From assembly GCA_036522155.1 (NCBI GenBank), contig DATDGI010000461.1, forward strand, positions 1 through 12,953: a DNA stretch of 12,953 bases, read 5' to 3'. Under the pieces are notes generated by a model that was given only the letters and a program-made list of their open reading frames with translations, was not told the DNA's origin and made no database searches. A program made the translations under genes and the position numbers. Position 1 is the stretch's first letter, and each line of letters starts with the position of its first letter. This stretch comes from UBA9676 sp036522155. Lineage in GTDB: Bacteria > Actinomycetota > Actinomycetes > Streptosporangiales > Streptosporangiaceae. Shown here one piece after another: positions 1-6,794 of the stretch.

Positions 1-144
1 ACTGTCGTCACGCGCCGCGCCCACCTGCTTGTGGTCACCCGGATGTCCGCCCCCTCAGCCGAACTCCGACGAGATGACCCAACCCTACGGGCCGAGCGTT
101 CCGGGACCGTTACGGGCGTGCGGGCGCCGGCCGGGCGGACACGT

Positions 145-180
145 CAGGAGCCAGGCTGCTGGGGCGCCGCCCGGCTCCTG
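145..180 (-). terminator. hairpin downstream of the secreted GGN-repeat gene
   Basis: An inverted repeat with arms CAGGAGCC (145-152) and GGCTCCTG (173-180) is continued inward by GGC/GCC pairs after one mismatch, leaving a 12-base loop. It starts 15 bases beyond the stop codon of the minus-strand gene ending at 196. There is no T-tract, as is common for terminators in high-GC actinobacteria. Its termination role is inferred from position and stem strength. The rest of bases 1-195 shows no supportable gene. Confidence 0.45.
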
Positions 181-195
181 ACCCTGCTGGTGTGG

Positions 196-1104
196 CTATG
201 AGACGAGCACCGAGATGGGTGCCAGCGGGCCGCTGGGTGCTGGATCGGGCTTGAGCACGCCGAACCCGCACTCGCCGGCGGCCGAGCCGACGACGCGGTT
301 GGCCATCCCATGGGAGTCCCCGTACTGCACCGCCGGGCTGTTGCCGGAGCACGCGATGTTGCCATGCACGAGGTTGGTGAGGATCTCGTTCGCGTCGGGA
401 TCCGCCATCCGGTTGCCGGCCGCTGTGAGATTGCCGTGCACGGCGTTGCGGAGCGCGCCGAGCCAGCACGACCGCAGGCCCGAGACATTCAGGCCGCCAC
501 CGATCTGGTTATCTTCGTAGTCGCTGTAAACGGGCGACTTGAACAGCGCGAAGACCCCTTGCGGGACGCATTTGAGCCCGCCGCCGCCCGCGGTCTGCAC
601 GACGTTCCCGCCGATGATGCTGTGGTGCATGAGAATGCCCAGGGAATCCGCCGCAACCAGATTCCCGCCCACCAGGGTGGTGCTGGAGAGCGTGGGGTGC
701 TTCGGGTGCGGGTCATCGAGGCAGGGGAAGAAGGGTGACTCGCAGCCCAGGATGAGCGAGCCGCCCTTGAGCACGGTGATATTGCCGCCCACGGTCAGAC
801 CCGACGTTCCCTTGTGCCTGCGGTCGTTGCGCGCGAAGGCAGCCACCAGGGTCGCGCCGGGCGCGAGGATAATGTTGCCCTGAACCTGAGCGTGGCCAGC
901 GTTGACGTCACAGGCGCCCGCGACCTCGACGTCCACATGATGCCCGGTGAGCACGCCCGGCTTCTTGAGCGTGCCGGAGCAGACCCACCACCCCTTATGC
1001 GACGCCTGGGCGGCGCTCGCGATCCCCGTGCCGCCCAGGGCGCCGAGCGTCCCGAGCACCAGCACGGGCCCGAGCAGCCTGAGCAGATAGGTGCGTACTT
1101 TCAC
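196..1104 (-). CDS. secreted GGN-repeat protein, probable beta-helix
   Basis: The product is a predicted exported protein of 302 residues with no recognised enzyme function. The GTG start at 1104 follows a GGGGGG ribosome binding site and begins a textbook signal peptide: basic VKVRTYLLR, a hydrophobic Leu/Gly core, then ASAAQA at about residues 29-34. The open frame extends upstream to 1365, but that part has no signal-like or coding character. The mature part repeats a short unit roughly every 20-40 residues: QGNIIL, GGNITV, GGNLVA, GGNVVQ, GGGLNV, HGNLTA, HGNIAC. This resembles the turns of polymer-forming or right-handed beta-helix proteins. Eight cysteines are scattered through the mature part and could form disulfides outside the cell. 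No LPXTG anchor or C-terminal membrane helix is visible, so the protein is probably released or loosely wall-bound. It is divergent from the MMPL exporter. The signal peptide is secure; the fold is inferred and the function unknown. Confidence 0.8.
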   Translation of the reverse strand: MKVRTYLLRLLGPVLVLGTLGALGGTGIASAAQASHKGWWVCSGTLKKPGVLTGHHVDVEVAGACDVNAGHAQVQGNIILAPGATLVAAFARNDRRHKGTSGLTVGGNITVLKGGSLILGCESPFFPCLDDPHPKHPTLSSTTLVGGNLVAADSLGILMHHSIIGGNVVQTAGGGGLKCVPQGVFALFKSPVYSDYEDNQIGGGLNVSGLRSCWLGALRNAVHGNLTAAGNRMADPDANEILTNLVHGNIACSGNSPAVQYGDSHGMANRVVGSAAGECGFGVLKPDPAPSGPLAPISVLVS

Positions 1105-1141
1105 GGAACCCCCCGAAACCTGTGCCGGATAGCCAGGCCTG

Positions 1142-1179
1142 GGCGCCTTTGTGCGATCCCTCACACATCGCACAGCGCC
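1142..1179. promoter_or_regulatory. CRP/GlxR-like inverted repeat or leader hairpin
   Basis: A perfect inverted repeat TGTGCGAT (1150-1157) and ATCGCACA (1167-1174) has a 9-base spacer and is enclosed by GGCGC (1142-1146) and GCGCC (1175-1179). Overlapping it, TGTGC-N6-TCACA (1150-1165) matches the CRP-family consensus TGTGA-N6-TCACA with one mismatch. It lies about 40-75 bases upstream of the GTG start at 1104. It could be an operator in the divergent promoter region, or a stem-loop in the leader of the secreted-protein mRNA. The sequence pattern is seen directly; the bound factor is inferred. Confidence 0.4.
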
Positions 1180-1397
1180 ACAAGCCCGCTGATGGCCGAG
1201 CCATTGCTCGATGCATCCTTGCAGTAACTCCGTGCGACCAGCAATCACCCGACCGGGATGTGGGCCGCTGGCCGCTGGCCGGCTGGAGGGTGGCTTCCGT
1301 GCGGACGCGGGGCCGCGGTGGTGAGCTGGCGGGCGGCGCTGACCCGCAGGCCCGTCCCAGCCCACCCGGACGCATCCCCTACCCCAGCTCTCCGATC

Positions 1398-1433
1398 ACA
1401 ATGGGCAATCGAGATAATGCGTTATGTAATCGA
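1398..1433 (+). promoter_or_regulatory. AT-rich promoter/operator candidate for the MMPL gene
   Basis: This is a local AT-rich island in very GC-rich surroundings, 40-70 bases before the preferred start at 1471. GATAAT (1413-1418) resembles a -10 box, but no convincing -35 was found. An imperfect palindrome ATAA-TGCG-TTAT (1414-1425) lies between two direct copies of AATCGA (1407-1412 and 1428-1433), which are exactly 21 bases apart, or two helical turns. This layout suits a TetR- or MarR-type operator overlapping the promoter, but no regulator gene is adjacent. Confidence 0.3.
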
Positions 1434-1470
1434 CAGCCGGATATGGGTCGAACTCACGGGGGCGCTGGCG

Positions 1471-3759
1471 ATGGGGAACTTCATGGCGGGGATGGCCCGG
1501 TTCGCGATCCGGTTCCGCTACGGCATAGTCGCGTTCTGGCTGATCGCCGCGGGGCTGTCGATCACCCTGCTGCCCTCGCTGTCGAGCGCGGTCAACACCG
1601 ACAACAGCTCCTTCCTGCCGGCCAGTTCACCGAGCATCCACGCGCTGGACCTGGCTGGCCCCTTCCAGCCCGCCAACGACACCACCGGCACGCTCGTGGT
1701 TCTCGGCACCTCCAAGCTGACCAGCGGCGACCAGAACGTGATCACCAGCCTGGAGGACAAGATCGCAAAAGATGATCACGTGGTGTCGGTGTCCGACCAG
1801 GGGCTGTCCAAGGACGGGAAGGTCAGCAAGGCCCAGGTGGTCTTCAACGTCCAGACATCCAGCACGGACGCGTCGTCCACCGTGGCTGCGGTCCGCTCCA
1901 CCATGTCCGGCGCGGGGCTGCCGTCCGGCCTGAGCGCCTACCTCACCGGCCAGCTGCCGAGCGCGGTGGACAACCAGAACTCCCAGGCCCACGCCCAGAA
2001 GCTCACCGAGAACCTGTCGCTGCTGGTGATCCTGGTGATGCTGATCGTGGTGTTCCGTGCCGTGCTGGCGCCGCTGGTCGTGCTGCTGCCCGCCGAACTG
2101 GTCCTGCAGACGTCCGGGCACCTCATCGGCGGGCTGTCCACCTACGGGCTCGAGGTTTCCACGGTCACGCAGACCATGCTGGTCGTGCTCCTGCTCGGCG
2201 CGGGCACAGACTACGGCCTGTTCCTGGTGATGCGAGTCCGCGAGGAGATGGCCGACGGCCATAGCCCGCACCAGGCGATTGAGCGGGCGGGGCGCTACGT
2301 GGGCGAGTCGATCACCTTCTCGGCGGGAACGGTCATCGTCGCACTGCTGTGCCTGCTGCTCGCCTCGTTCGGCCTGTACTCCGGGCTCGGGCCGGCGCTG
2401 GCGCTGGCCGTCGGGATCATGCTGATCGCCGCCCTCACGCTGATCCCGGCGCTGATCGCGGTGCTCGGGCGGGCCCTGTTCTGGCCGCGGCCGGTCAAGC
2501 CGGCCAAGCGGGAAGGCCTGTGGGCCAGGCTGTCCGACGTGGTGATCGCCCACCCGGTGGTCACTCTGGTGCTCGGAGTGGCGCTGCTGGCGGCGCTGGG
2601 GGCGTTCGCGGGCGGGTACGTGTCCAGCGGCTTCGGTGGGCAGACCACCGGCCCGGCCGGCAGCCAGTCGGCCAACGGCACCAACGTGATCAACAACCAC
2701 TACCCGCCGGCGGTCGCCAACCCGACCAGCGTGCTGATGGTCTATCGCTCCTCGGTGTGGCAGGACCTCACGCCGGTCAGCAACGCCGAGAACGACCTCG
2801 CCAAGAAGTCCGTCTTCGCGTCGGTCACCGGGCCGTTCAATCCCAACGGCACGCAGATCAGCCCCCAGCAGCTGGCCAGCCTGCACGCCCAGCTCGGCCC
2901 GCCAGCCAAGCTGCCGGCTACCGAGCCACCCGGCACGCCGGTCTCGCCGCAGCTGTACGGCCTCTACCGCGCCATGTCGCAGTTCATCAGCGCCGACGCC
3001 AAGACGGTGCAGTTCTACACGTCGCTGACGGCCGGGTCGCCGTCGAGCACCGCCGCCCTGAACGCGGTGCCGTCGATCCGCTCAGCGGTCACCGGCGTCC
3101 AGCACTCGTCCGGTGCGGTAGACAGCGGCGTCGACGGGCTGGCCCCGGCGTCCTATGACGTCAGCACCGTGTCCCAGACAGACCTGGTCGAGATCGTGCC
3201 GGTGGTCCTGGTACTCCTCATGATCCTGCTCGGGGTGCTGCTGCGGAGCATGATCGCCCCGCTCTACCTGGTCGCCACCGTGCTTCTCAGCTACTTCGCC
3301 GCGCTGGGCATCGCCGTGCTGATCTTCATGATCGGGGCAGGCGACTCCGGGCTGAACTTCGTGCTGCCGTTCCTGCTGTTCGTCTTCCTGATGGCACTCG
3401 GCGAGGACTACAACATCCTCGTCATGACCCGCATCCGCGAGGAGGCACACAAGTCACCGCTGCGCACGGCCGTCGCGAACGCGGCGCACCACACCGGGAC
3501 CACGGTGACGTCGGCCGGGCTCATCCTCGCGGCCACCTTCGGCGTGGCCGGGCTCACCGGAGCGACCACTCAGATCAAGGAGCTGGCGGCCGCGATCTCG
3601 CTGGGCGTGCTGCTCGACACCTTCCTGGTCCGGACCCTGATGGTCCCGGCCATCGTGGTGCTCTGCCGCCGCTACAACTGGTGGCCATCCAAGCTGGCCC
3701 GCCGCGAGCCCGCCCCGGCCGCGGCCGGTGACCGCAGCGTCTCGTCGGTCAGGACCTGA
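1471..3759 (+). CDS. MMPL-family RND transporter
   Basis: A large inner-membrane exporter of the MMPL branch of the RND superfamily, which uses the proton gradient to move lipids or other hydrophobic molecules. From ATG 1471 the protein has 762 residues. It shows the two-fold RND layout: helix 1 (about 17-36), an extracytoplasmic domain opening with VNTDNSSFLPASSPS, a helix cluster, then the same arrangement again. Both halves keep the GxxxDY proton-relay signature: GAGTDY (Asp247/Tyr248) and ALGEDY (Asp646/Tyr647). These match the paired Asp-Tyr of mycobacterial MmpL3. Each is followed by a basic-acidic loop (RVREEM, RIREEA). A GGGGG tract lies 9 bases before this start. ATG 1483, preceded by GGGGA, and ATG 1417 are alternatives; 1417 sits inside the AT-rich promoter-like island. 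No MmpS partner is visible. The cargo cannot be told from sequence. Confidence 0.93.
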   Translation: MGNFMAGMARFAIRFRYGIVAFWLIAAGLSITLLPSLSSAVNTDNSSFLPASSPSIHALDLAGPFQPANDTTGTLVVLGTSKLTSGDQNVITSLEDKIAKDDHVVSVSDQGLSKDGKVSKAQVVFNVQTSSTDASSTVAAVRSTMSGAGLPSGLSAYLTGQLPSAVDNQNSQAHAQKLTENLSLLVILVMLIVVFRAVLAPLVVLLPAELVLQTSGHLIGGLSTYGLEVSTVTQTMLVVLLLGAGTDYGLFLVMRVREEMADGHSPHQAIERAGRYVGESITFSAGTVIVALLCLLLASFGLYSGLGPALALAVGIMLIAALTLIPALIAVLGRALFWPRPVKPAKREGLWARLSDVVIAHPVVTLVLGVALLAALGAFAGGYVSSGFGGQTTGPAGSQSANGTNVINNHYPPAVANPTSVLMVYRSSVWQDLTPVSNAENDLAKKSVFASVTGPFNPNGTQISPQQLASLHAQLGPPAKLPATEPPGTPVSPQLYGLYRAMSQFISADAKTVQFYTSLTAGSPSSTAALNAVPSIRSAVTGVQHSSGAVDSGVDGLAPASYDVSTVSQTDLVEIVPVVLVLLMILLGVLLRSMIAPLYLVATVLLSYFAALGIAVLIFMIGAGDSGLNFVLPFLLFVFLMALGEDYNILVMTRIREEAHKSPLRTAVANAAHHTGTTVTSAGLILAATFGVAGLTGATTQIKELAAAISLGVLLDTFLVRTLMVPAIVVLCRRYNWWPSKLARREPAPAAAGDRSVSSVRT

Positions 3760-3782
3760 CCCGCCGGTGGCGGGCACACCGG
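3760..3782 (+). terminator. hairpin between convergent genes
   Basis: Directly after the transporter stop, CCCGCC (3760-3765) can pair with GGCGGG (3769-3774). A mutually exclusive hairpin pairs CCGGTG (3764-3769) with CACCGG (3777-3782). Only 36 bases separate this gene from the convergent minus-strand gene, so the region is the natural place for termination from both sides. No T-run is present. Confidence 0.4.
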
Positions 3783-3795
3783 CCCGCGCGGAAGC

Positions 3796-4176
3796 CTACA
3801 TAGGCTCGTTGGTCCACCGCCAGCCATGGGCTTCATCGCAGATGGGCCGCACGACCGTGGCCTCGGCCGTATGAGTCAGTTCGGCGACAATCTTGATCAG
3901 CTGACGGTGGAAGTCCGCCGGTGTATGGGGGCCGTCTGAGGTGCTGGGCGCGACCAGTGTCACGGCCGGGCCCTCACCCCCGATCAGCCGGGCAGTGATG
4001 TTGCCGTTGTAGTCACGGCCGACCCCCGCGATGGCGTCGGCCCGGATGATGTCGCTGCCGTCGTCCTTAGCCACCCACACAACCTGCGCAGTCACGCGCG
4101 TCACCCCAGTCATCAAGGCGGCGTCCGGCCTCCAATGTGACACGACGCTGCCGAAGGCAGCAATCACCGCTGACAC
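3796..4176 (-). CDS. conserved-looking protein of unknown function, 126 aa
   Basis: I do not recognise a named family. The protein is small and apparently soluble, with no signal peptide or membrane segment. Its middle (roughly residues 25-75) alternates hydrophobic and polar residues (VTAQVVWV, ITARLIGG, AVTLVAP), suggesting a small beta-rich domain. Residues 85-110 look helical (FHRQLIKIVAELTHTAEA), and the end is Trp-rich (GWRWTNEP). The GTG start at 4176 lacks a clear ribosome binding site. ATG 4113 (MTGVTRV, giving 105 residues) is a real alternative and would begin at the beta-rich part. It lies 21 bases downstream of the 75-residue gene on the same strand, so the two are probably co-transcribed. 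Confidence 0.65.
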   Translation of the reverse strand: MSAVIAAFGSVVSHWRPDAALMTGVTRVTAQVVWVAKDDGSDIIRADAIAGVGRDYNGNITARLIGGEGPAVTLVAPSTSDGPHTPADFHRQLIKIVAELTHTAEATVVRPICDEAHGWRWTNEPM

Positions 4177-4197
4177 CCACGGGTAGCGCCGGGCAGT

Positions 4198-4425
4198 TCA
4201 GAGCTTGGTCAGCTTGGGGGACGGCGTCAGGATGCGCCGCAGGTGGGAGCCGAAATCGACGAGCACGGCGGTTCCCTCTTCGACACCAGTGACCGTGCCG
4301 AGACCGTACTTGTCGTGGGTGACCTTGTCATCTACCGAGAAAGGCTCGGCAACCGGCTCGGGATCGGGAACATTGAACGGACTGTATGCCAGGTGGCGCC
4401 GGGGCACGGCGCGGTAAGGGTTCAT
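4198..4425 (-). CDS. small Tudor/CarD-like domain protein, 75 aa
   Basis: The N-terminal 30 residues are Pro-rich and probably disordered (MNPYRAVPRRHLAYSPFNVP). The C-terminal half is a compact beta-barrel-like unit: FSVDDKVTHDKYGLGTVTGV, then EEGTAVLVDFGS and a basic, Leu-rich tail. The pattern D-x-V-x-H-x-x-Y-G-x-G-x-V followed by a V-D-F strand is characteristic of the small domains seen in CarD-type RNA polymerase-interacting proteins and in the UvrD/PcrA C-terminal region. A link to RNA polymerase or nucleic acid is therefore plausible but unproven. The ATG at 4425 has only a weak upstream Shine-Dalgarno. CATACT about 8 bases upstream (complement of 4433-4438) could be a -10 box giving a nearly leaderless transcript. 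It appears to lead a two-gene unit with the 126-residue protein. Confidence 0.75.
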   Translation of the reverse strand: MNPYRAVPRRHLAYSPFNVPDPEPVAEPFSVDDKVTHDKYGLGTVTGVEEGTAVLVDFGSHLRRILTPSPKLTKL

Positions 4426-4543
4426 TGTTACCAGTATGCGCCTGCCTGGGCCGCCGGCCCTAAGGAATCGCCCGGGTGGGCGGGCCGGGGCCGCATCCGG
4501 ACCTGCGGGAACTCTGCCGACAGCCGCTTCCGGCCGGCCATCC

Positions 4544-4586
4544 GGCTTCCCGTGCGGAGGTGCCCAAGCACCTCCGCACGGGAGCC
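4544..4586. terminator. very stable hairpin downstream of csp
   Basis: A perfect 15-base stem, CCCGTGCGGAGGTGC (4549-4563) with GCACCTCCGCACGGG (4568-4582), closes a 4-base CCAA loop. It is extended by one more T-A pair and, after a single bulged base, by GGC/GCC (4544-4546 and 4584-4586). It lies about 77 bases beyond the csp stop codon on the minus strand and about 120 bases upstream of the next minus-strand gene. It could therefore end csp transcription and insulate the 75-residue gene. A structured small RNA or stable 3' end is possible. Confidence 0.6.
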
Positions 4587-4662
4587 AGCAGCGGTGTACG
4601 TCACTAATCCTTCACGGCCAGGCTGCCAGCAGGGAAAGTCCCACGGCAGGCCATGGGGGCCG

Positions 4663-4869
4663 CTATGAGACTGAGTGGACCTGGTCCGCCTGCGGGCCCT
4701 TGGGGCCCTGGCTGACGGTGTACTCCACCTTCTGGTTCTCTGTCAGGGTGCGGTAGCCGCCCATGTCGATCGCCGAGTGGTGAACGAAGACGTCGGCGGT
4801 GCCGTCATCGGGGGCGATAAAACCGTAGCCCTTGTCCGGGTTGAACCATTTCACGGTTCCCTGAGCCAT
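4663..4869 (-). CDS. CspA-family cold-shock protein
   Basis: A 68-residue single cold-shock domain, the normal family length, acting as a single-stranded RNA/DNA-binding chaperone that melts mRNA structure. The start MAQGTVKWFNPDKGYGFIAP is diagnostic. RNP-1 is KGYGFI (13-18) and RNP-2 is VFVHH (27-31), with surface aromatics Trp8, Phe9, Tyr15, Phe17, Phe28 and His30 in place. The ATG at 4869 has an excellent ribosome binding site, GGAAGGAG (complement of 4878-4885), with an 8-base spacer. The frame stays open to 5028, but upstream residues do not belong to the family. The leader is about 175 bases if the -10 box at 5052-5057 is used, consistent with the long thermosensitive leaders of csp mRNAs. 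It lies downstream of a DEAD-box RNA helicase on the same strand, its usual functional partner. The exact paralogue letter cannot be assigned. Confidence 0.97.
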   Translation of the reverse strand: MAQGTVKWFNPDKGYGFIAPDDGTADVFVHHSAIDMGGYRTLTENQKVEYTVSQGPKGPQADQVHSVS

Positions 4870-4980
4870 CTGGCTGTCTCCTTCCAGGGACGAGCCGAGA
4901 GCCCACGCACCTTGCGTGGACAGCTGCTGGTCGCTCACCGCCGGAGGAAACAAGGTCCTCAAGCAAAGCGAAACGCCCAC

Positions 4981-5057
4981 TGTCAAGACCGCGGGCGCCT
5001 TAACGATCGCTGACTTGGACAACAACACGAATCTCTAGCACGTTCGCGGCCAGTATA
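4981..5057 (-). promoter_or_regulatory. candidate csp promoter region
   Basis: On the minus strand TATACT (complement of 5052-5057) matches the -10 consensus in five of six positions, inside a small AT-rich patch, but without a good -35. A second possibility is a perfect TTGACA (complement of 4981-4986), whose expected -10 position (CTTGAG) is poor. The first would give a leader of roughly 175 bases, the second about 90. Both lie between the helicase stop and csp, so csp probably has its own promoter. Confidence 0.35.
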
Positions 5058-5167
5058 TTCCAGCCCCGGCCACCTTCGCCCCGATCCGCGATCTCTCCCG
5101 GCCGGCCCGGCCCGCCGGGCGCCCAAGACCAGGTCAGAGTGCGCCAAGGTGCCGGCGCGGTGCGTAG

Positions 5168-6517
5168 TCAGCGCCTGCCGCGGCCCCGGTAGCGCGCGGA
5201 CATGGCGACCGCGCCGCGGCCGGTGGCCGGGGTGGCGGCCGCGGCAGTCTCCCGCCAAGCAGGCTGTGCCACCGGCGCGATCGGCTCGGCTGGTTCGCCG
5301 GCGATCGAGTGCAGCAGCGCTGAGCCGGGGCGCACCTTGGCGGCCAGCGGAACGACGTTAGCCTTTCGCATCAGTGCGCGCACCTCATGCTCTTGTGCCG
5401 GTGTCTGCAGGGTGATCACTACGCCAGCTGCTCCCGCCCGGGCGGTTCGCCCTGACCGGTGCAGGTAGGCCTTGTGCTCAGCGGGCGGATCCGCATGGAT
5501 GACCAGGTCGATACCCTCCACGTGGATGCCGCGGGCCGCGATGTCGGTCGCGACCATCACACGCGTCACGCCGGAGGCGAAGGACGCGAGATTGCGCTCA
5601 CGGGCGCTCTGCCCGAGGTCGCCGTGAAGTTCGACTGCGGGGACATGCGCCACGGTCAGCTGGCGGGCCAGCCGGTGCGCAGAACGCCTGGTGCGGGTGA
5701 AGATCAGCGACCGCTTCTTGCCGCCCGCGAGGGCGGCGACAACGCTGACGCGGTCTGCTGGCGCGACGGTGAGCACATGGTGGACCATGGCGGCCGGCGC
5801 GGCGGCCACCGAGTCGACGGCATGCCGCGCTGGCTCGCTCAGGAAACGCCGCACCAGGACATCGACATCCTTGTCCAGGGTCGCTGAGAACAACATCCGC
5901 TGACCATCCGGCGGGGTCGCTTTCAGCAGCCGGCTCACTACCGGCAGAAACCCGAGATCAGCCATGTGATCCGCTTCGTCGACGACGCTAATCTCGACAT
6001 CGCCAAGCTGGCAGTGGCCCTGCTCGATGAGATCGGCCAGCCGTCCCGGGCAGGCGACGACGATATCGGTCCGGGCCCGGAGGGCGGCCACTTGCCGGCT
6101 CTGGGGGGTGCCGCCGAAGACCGTTGCTACGGTCAGCCCCACGGCCTGGGCCAGCGGTGCAAGAACCGCCTGGACCTGGCTGGCAAGTTCCCGGGTCGGA
6201 ACCAGCACCAGGCCGCGCGGGCGGCAGGCCATGGTGTGGCCATCGGCCAGTGCGGTGACCAGCGGGATGGAGAACGCGATCGTCTTGCCCGAGCCGGTCT
6301 TGCCGCGGCCGAGCACGTCGCGGCCGGCCAGCGCGTCCGGCAGCGTGGCCGCCTGGATCGGGAAAGGGGTGGTGATACCAGCGTCAGCAAGCACGCTGAC
6401 CACCGGTGCGGGAACACCAAGGGACGCGAAGCTGACGGCGCGGGCGGCGGGCATGGCGCGCCGGCTGCGGCGACCACGCTGGGCAGCGCTCGAATTTTCG
6501 ATGGGCAGAACTGTCAA
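5168..6517 (-). CDS. DEAD-box RNA helicase
   Basis: An ATP-dependent RNA helicase that unwinds short RNA duplexes, of the type linked to cold adaptation, ribosome assembly and mRNA turnover. Numbered from the TTG start, all core motifs are visible: Q-motif with FPIQ (52-55), Walker A GRGKTGSGKT (70-79), PTRELA (107-112), GG (135-136), CPGRL (156-160, Cys replacing the usual Thr), DEAD (180-183), SAT (211-213), SLIFTRT (270-276), ATDIAARG (323-330) and HRSGRTARAG (353-362). The tail ends in a basic RYRGRGRR, a likely RNA-binding extension. The start is uncertain. TTG 6517 has a GAAAGA-like sequence about 9 bases upstream and gives 449 residues; ATG 6454 gives 428 and also precedes the whole domain. 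The TTG is part of a TTGACA, which could instead be a -35 box. The gene is upstream of csp on the same strand, suggesting a cold-shock RNA-remodelling pair. Confidence 0.96.
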   Translation of the reverse strand: MTVLPIENSSAAQRGRRSRRAMPAARAVSFASLGVPAPVVSVLADAGITTPFPIQAATLPDALAGRDVLGRGKTGSGKTIAFSIPLVTALADGHTMACRPRGLVLVPTRELASQVQAVLAPLAQAVGLTVATVFGGTPQSRQVAALRARTDIVVACPGRLADLIEQGHCQLGDVEISVVDEADHMADLGFLPVVSRLLKATPPDGQRMLFSATLDKDVDVLVRRFLSEPARHAVDSVAAAPAAMVHHVLTVAPADRVSVVAALAGGKKRSLIFTRTRRSAHRLARQLTVAHVPAVELHGDLGQSARERNLASFASGVTRVMVATDIAARGIHVEGIDLVIHADPPAEHKAYLHRSGRTARAGAAGVVITLQTPAQEHEVRALMRKANVVPLAAKVRPGSALLHSIAGEPAEPIAPVAQPAWRETAAAATPATGRGAVAMSARYRGRGRR

Positions 6518-6560
6518 AGGAATGTCTTTCGGACTCGGGTGGCCGCATTGTCTAGGGCCG

Positions 6561-6595
6561 CCACGTCCGTGGAAACCAGTTCGCTCACCGAGCGA
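6561..6595. promoter_or_regulatory. two adjacent palindromes upstream of the helicase
   Basis: CCACG-TC-CGTGG (6561-6572) and TCGCTC-ACC-GAGCGA (6581-6595) are both perfect and lie in the 277-base divergent region between the helicase and the PAQR-like gene, 44-78 bases upstream of the helicase TTG. They could be operators or leader stem-loops. No regulator gene is adjacent. The remainder of this region shows no convincing gene. Confidence 0.25.
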
Positions 6596-6794
6596 CGTAC
6601 GACCGGCGCGCCCTGATGGCTGCGCCTCACTACGTACCGTGCTCAGGCAACTCTATCGTAGATCGCATTCGCTCCAGCCAGCGGACGGCCGATCGGCTCC
6701 GGTGGGCGGAATTCCCTGCTGTGGGTGACACTGGGACGGAGGGCATCGGCAACATGGGGGTCGCCGGGCCAGCCCAAGCTGGAGGCTGACGGTG

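Larger units (their letters stand above)
1105..1470. other. divergent intergenic region, secreted protein / MMPL transporter
   Basis: This stretch of 366 bases separates two divergent genes and shows no supportable coding sequence. It contains a CRP-like inverted repeat near the minus-strand gene, a GC-rich micro-repeat of CCGCTGG units around 1265-1285, and an AT-rich island at about 1398-1433 that probably holds the transporter promoter. The transporter frame stays open leftward to 1258, but that extension is Arg/Pro/Ala-rich and unlike the N-terminus of its family. Confidence 0.6.

Noticed and set aside
1105..1365. N-terminal extension of the secreted protein to an upstream start
   Set aside because: The extension would bury the signal peptide, and the GTG at 1104 has a strong ribosome binding site directly upstream.
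1627..2886. 419-codon open frame on the minus strand inside the MMPL gene
   Set aside because: It is Gly/Arg/Gln/His-rich without family motifs and mirrors the GC-biased codons of the clearly real MMPL gene on the other strand.
4489..4508. Possible tRNA suggested by a small stem CCGCA/TGCGG and the surrounding sequence
   Set aside because: The loop is eight bases, no T-loop consensus is present and no cloverleaf can be drawn.
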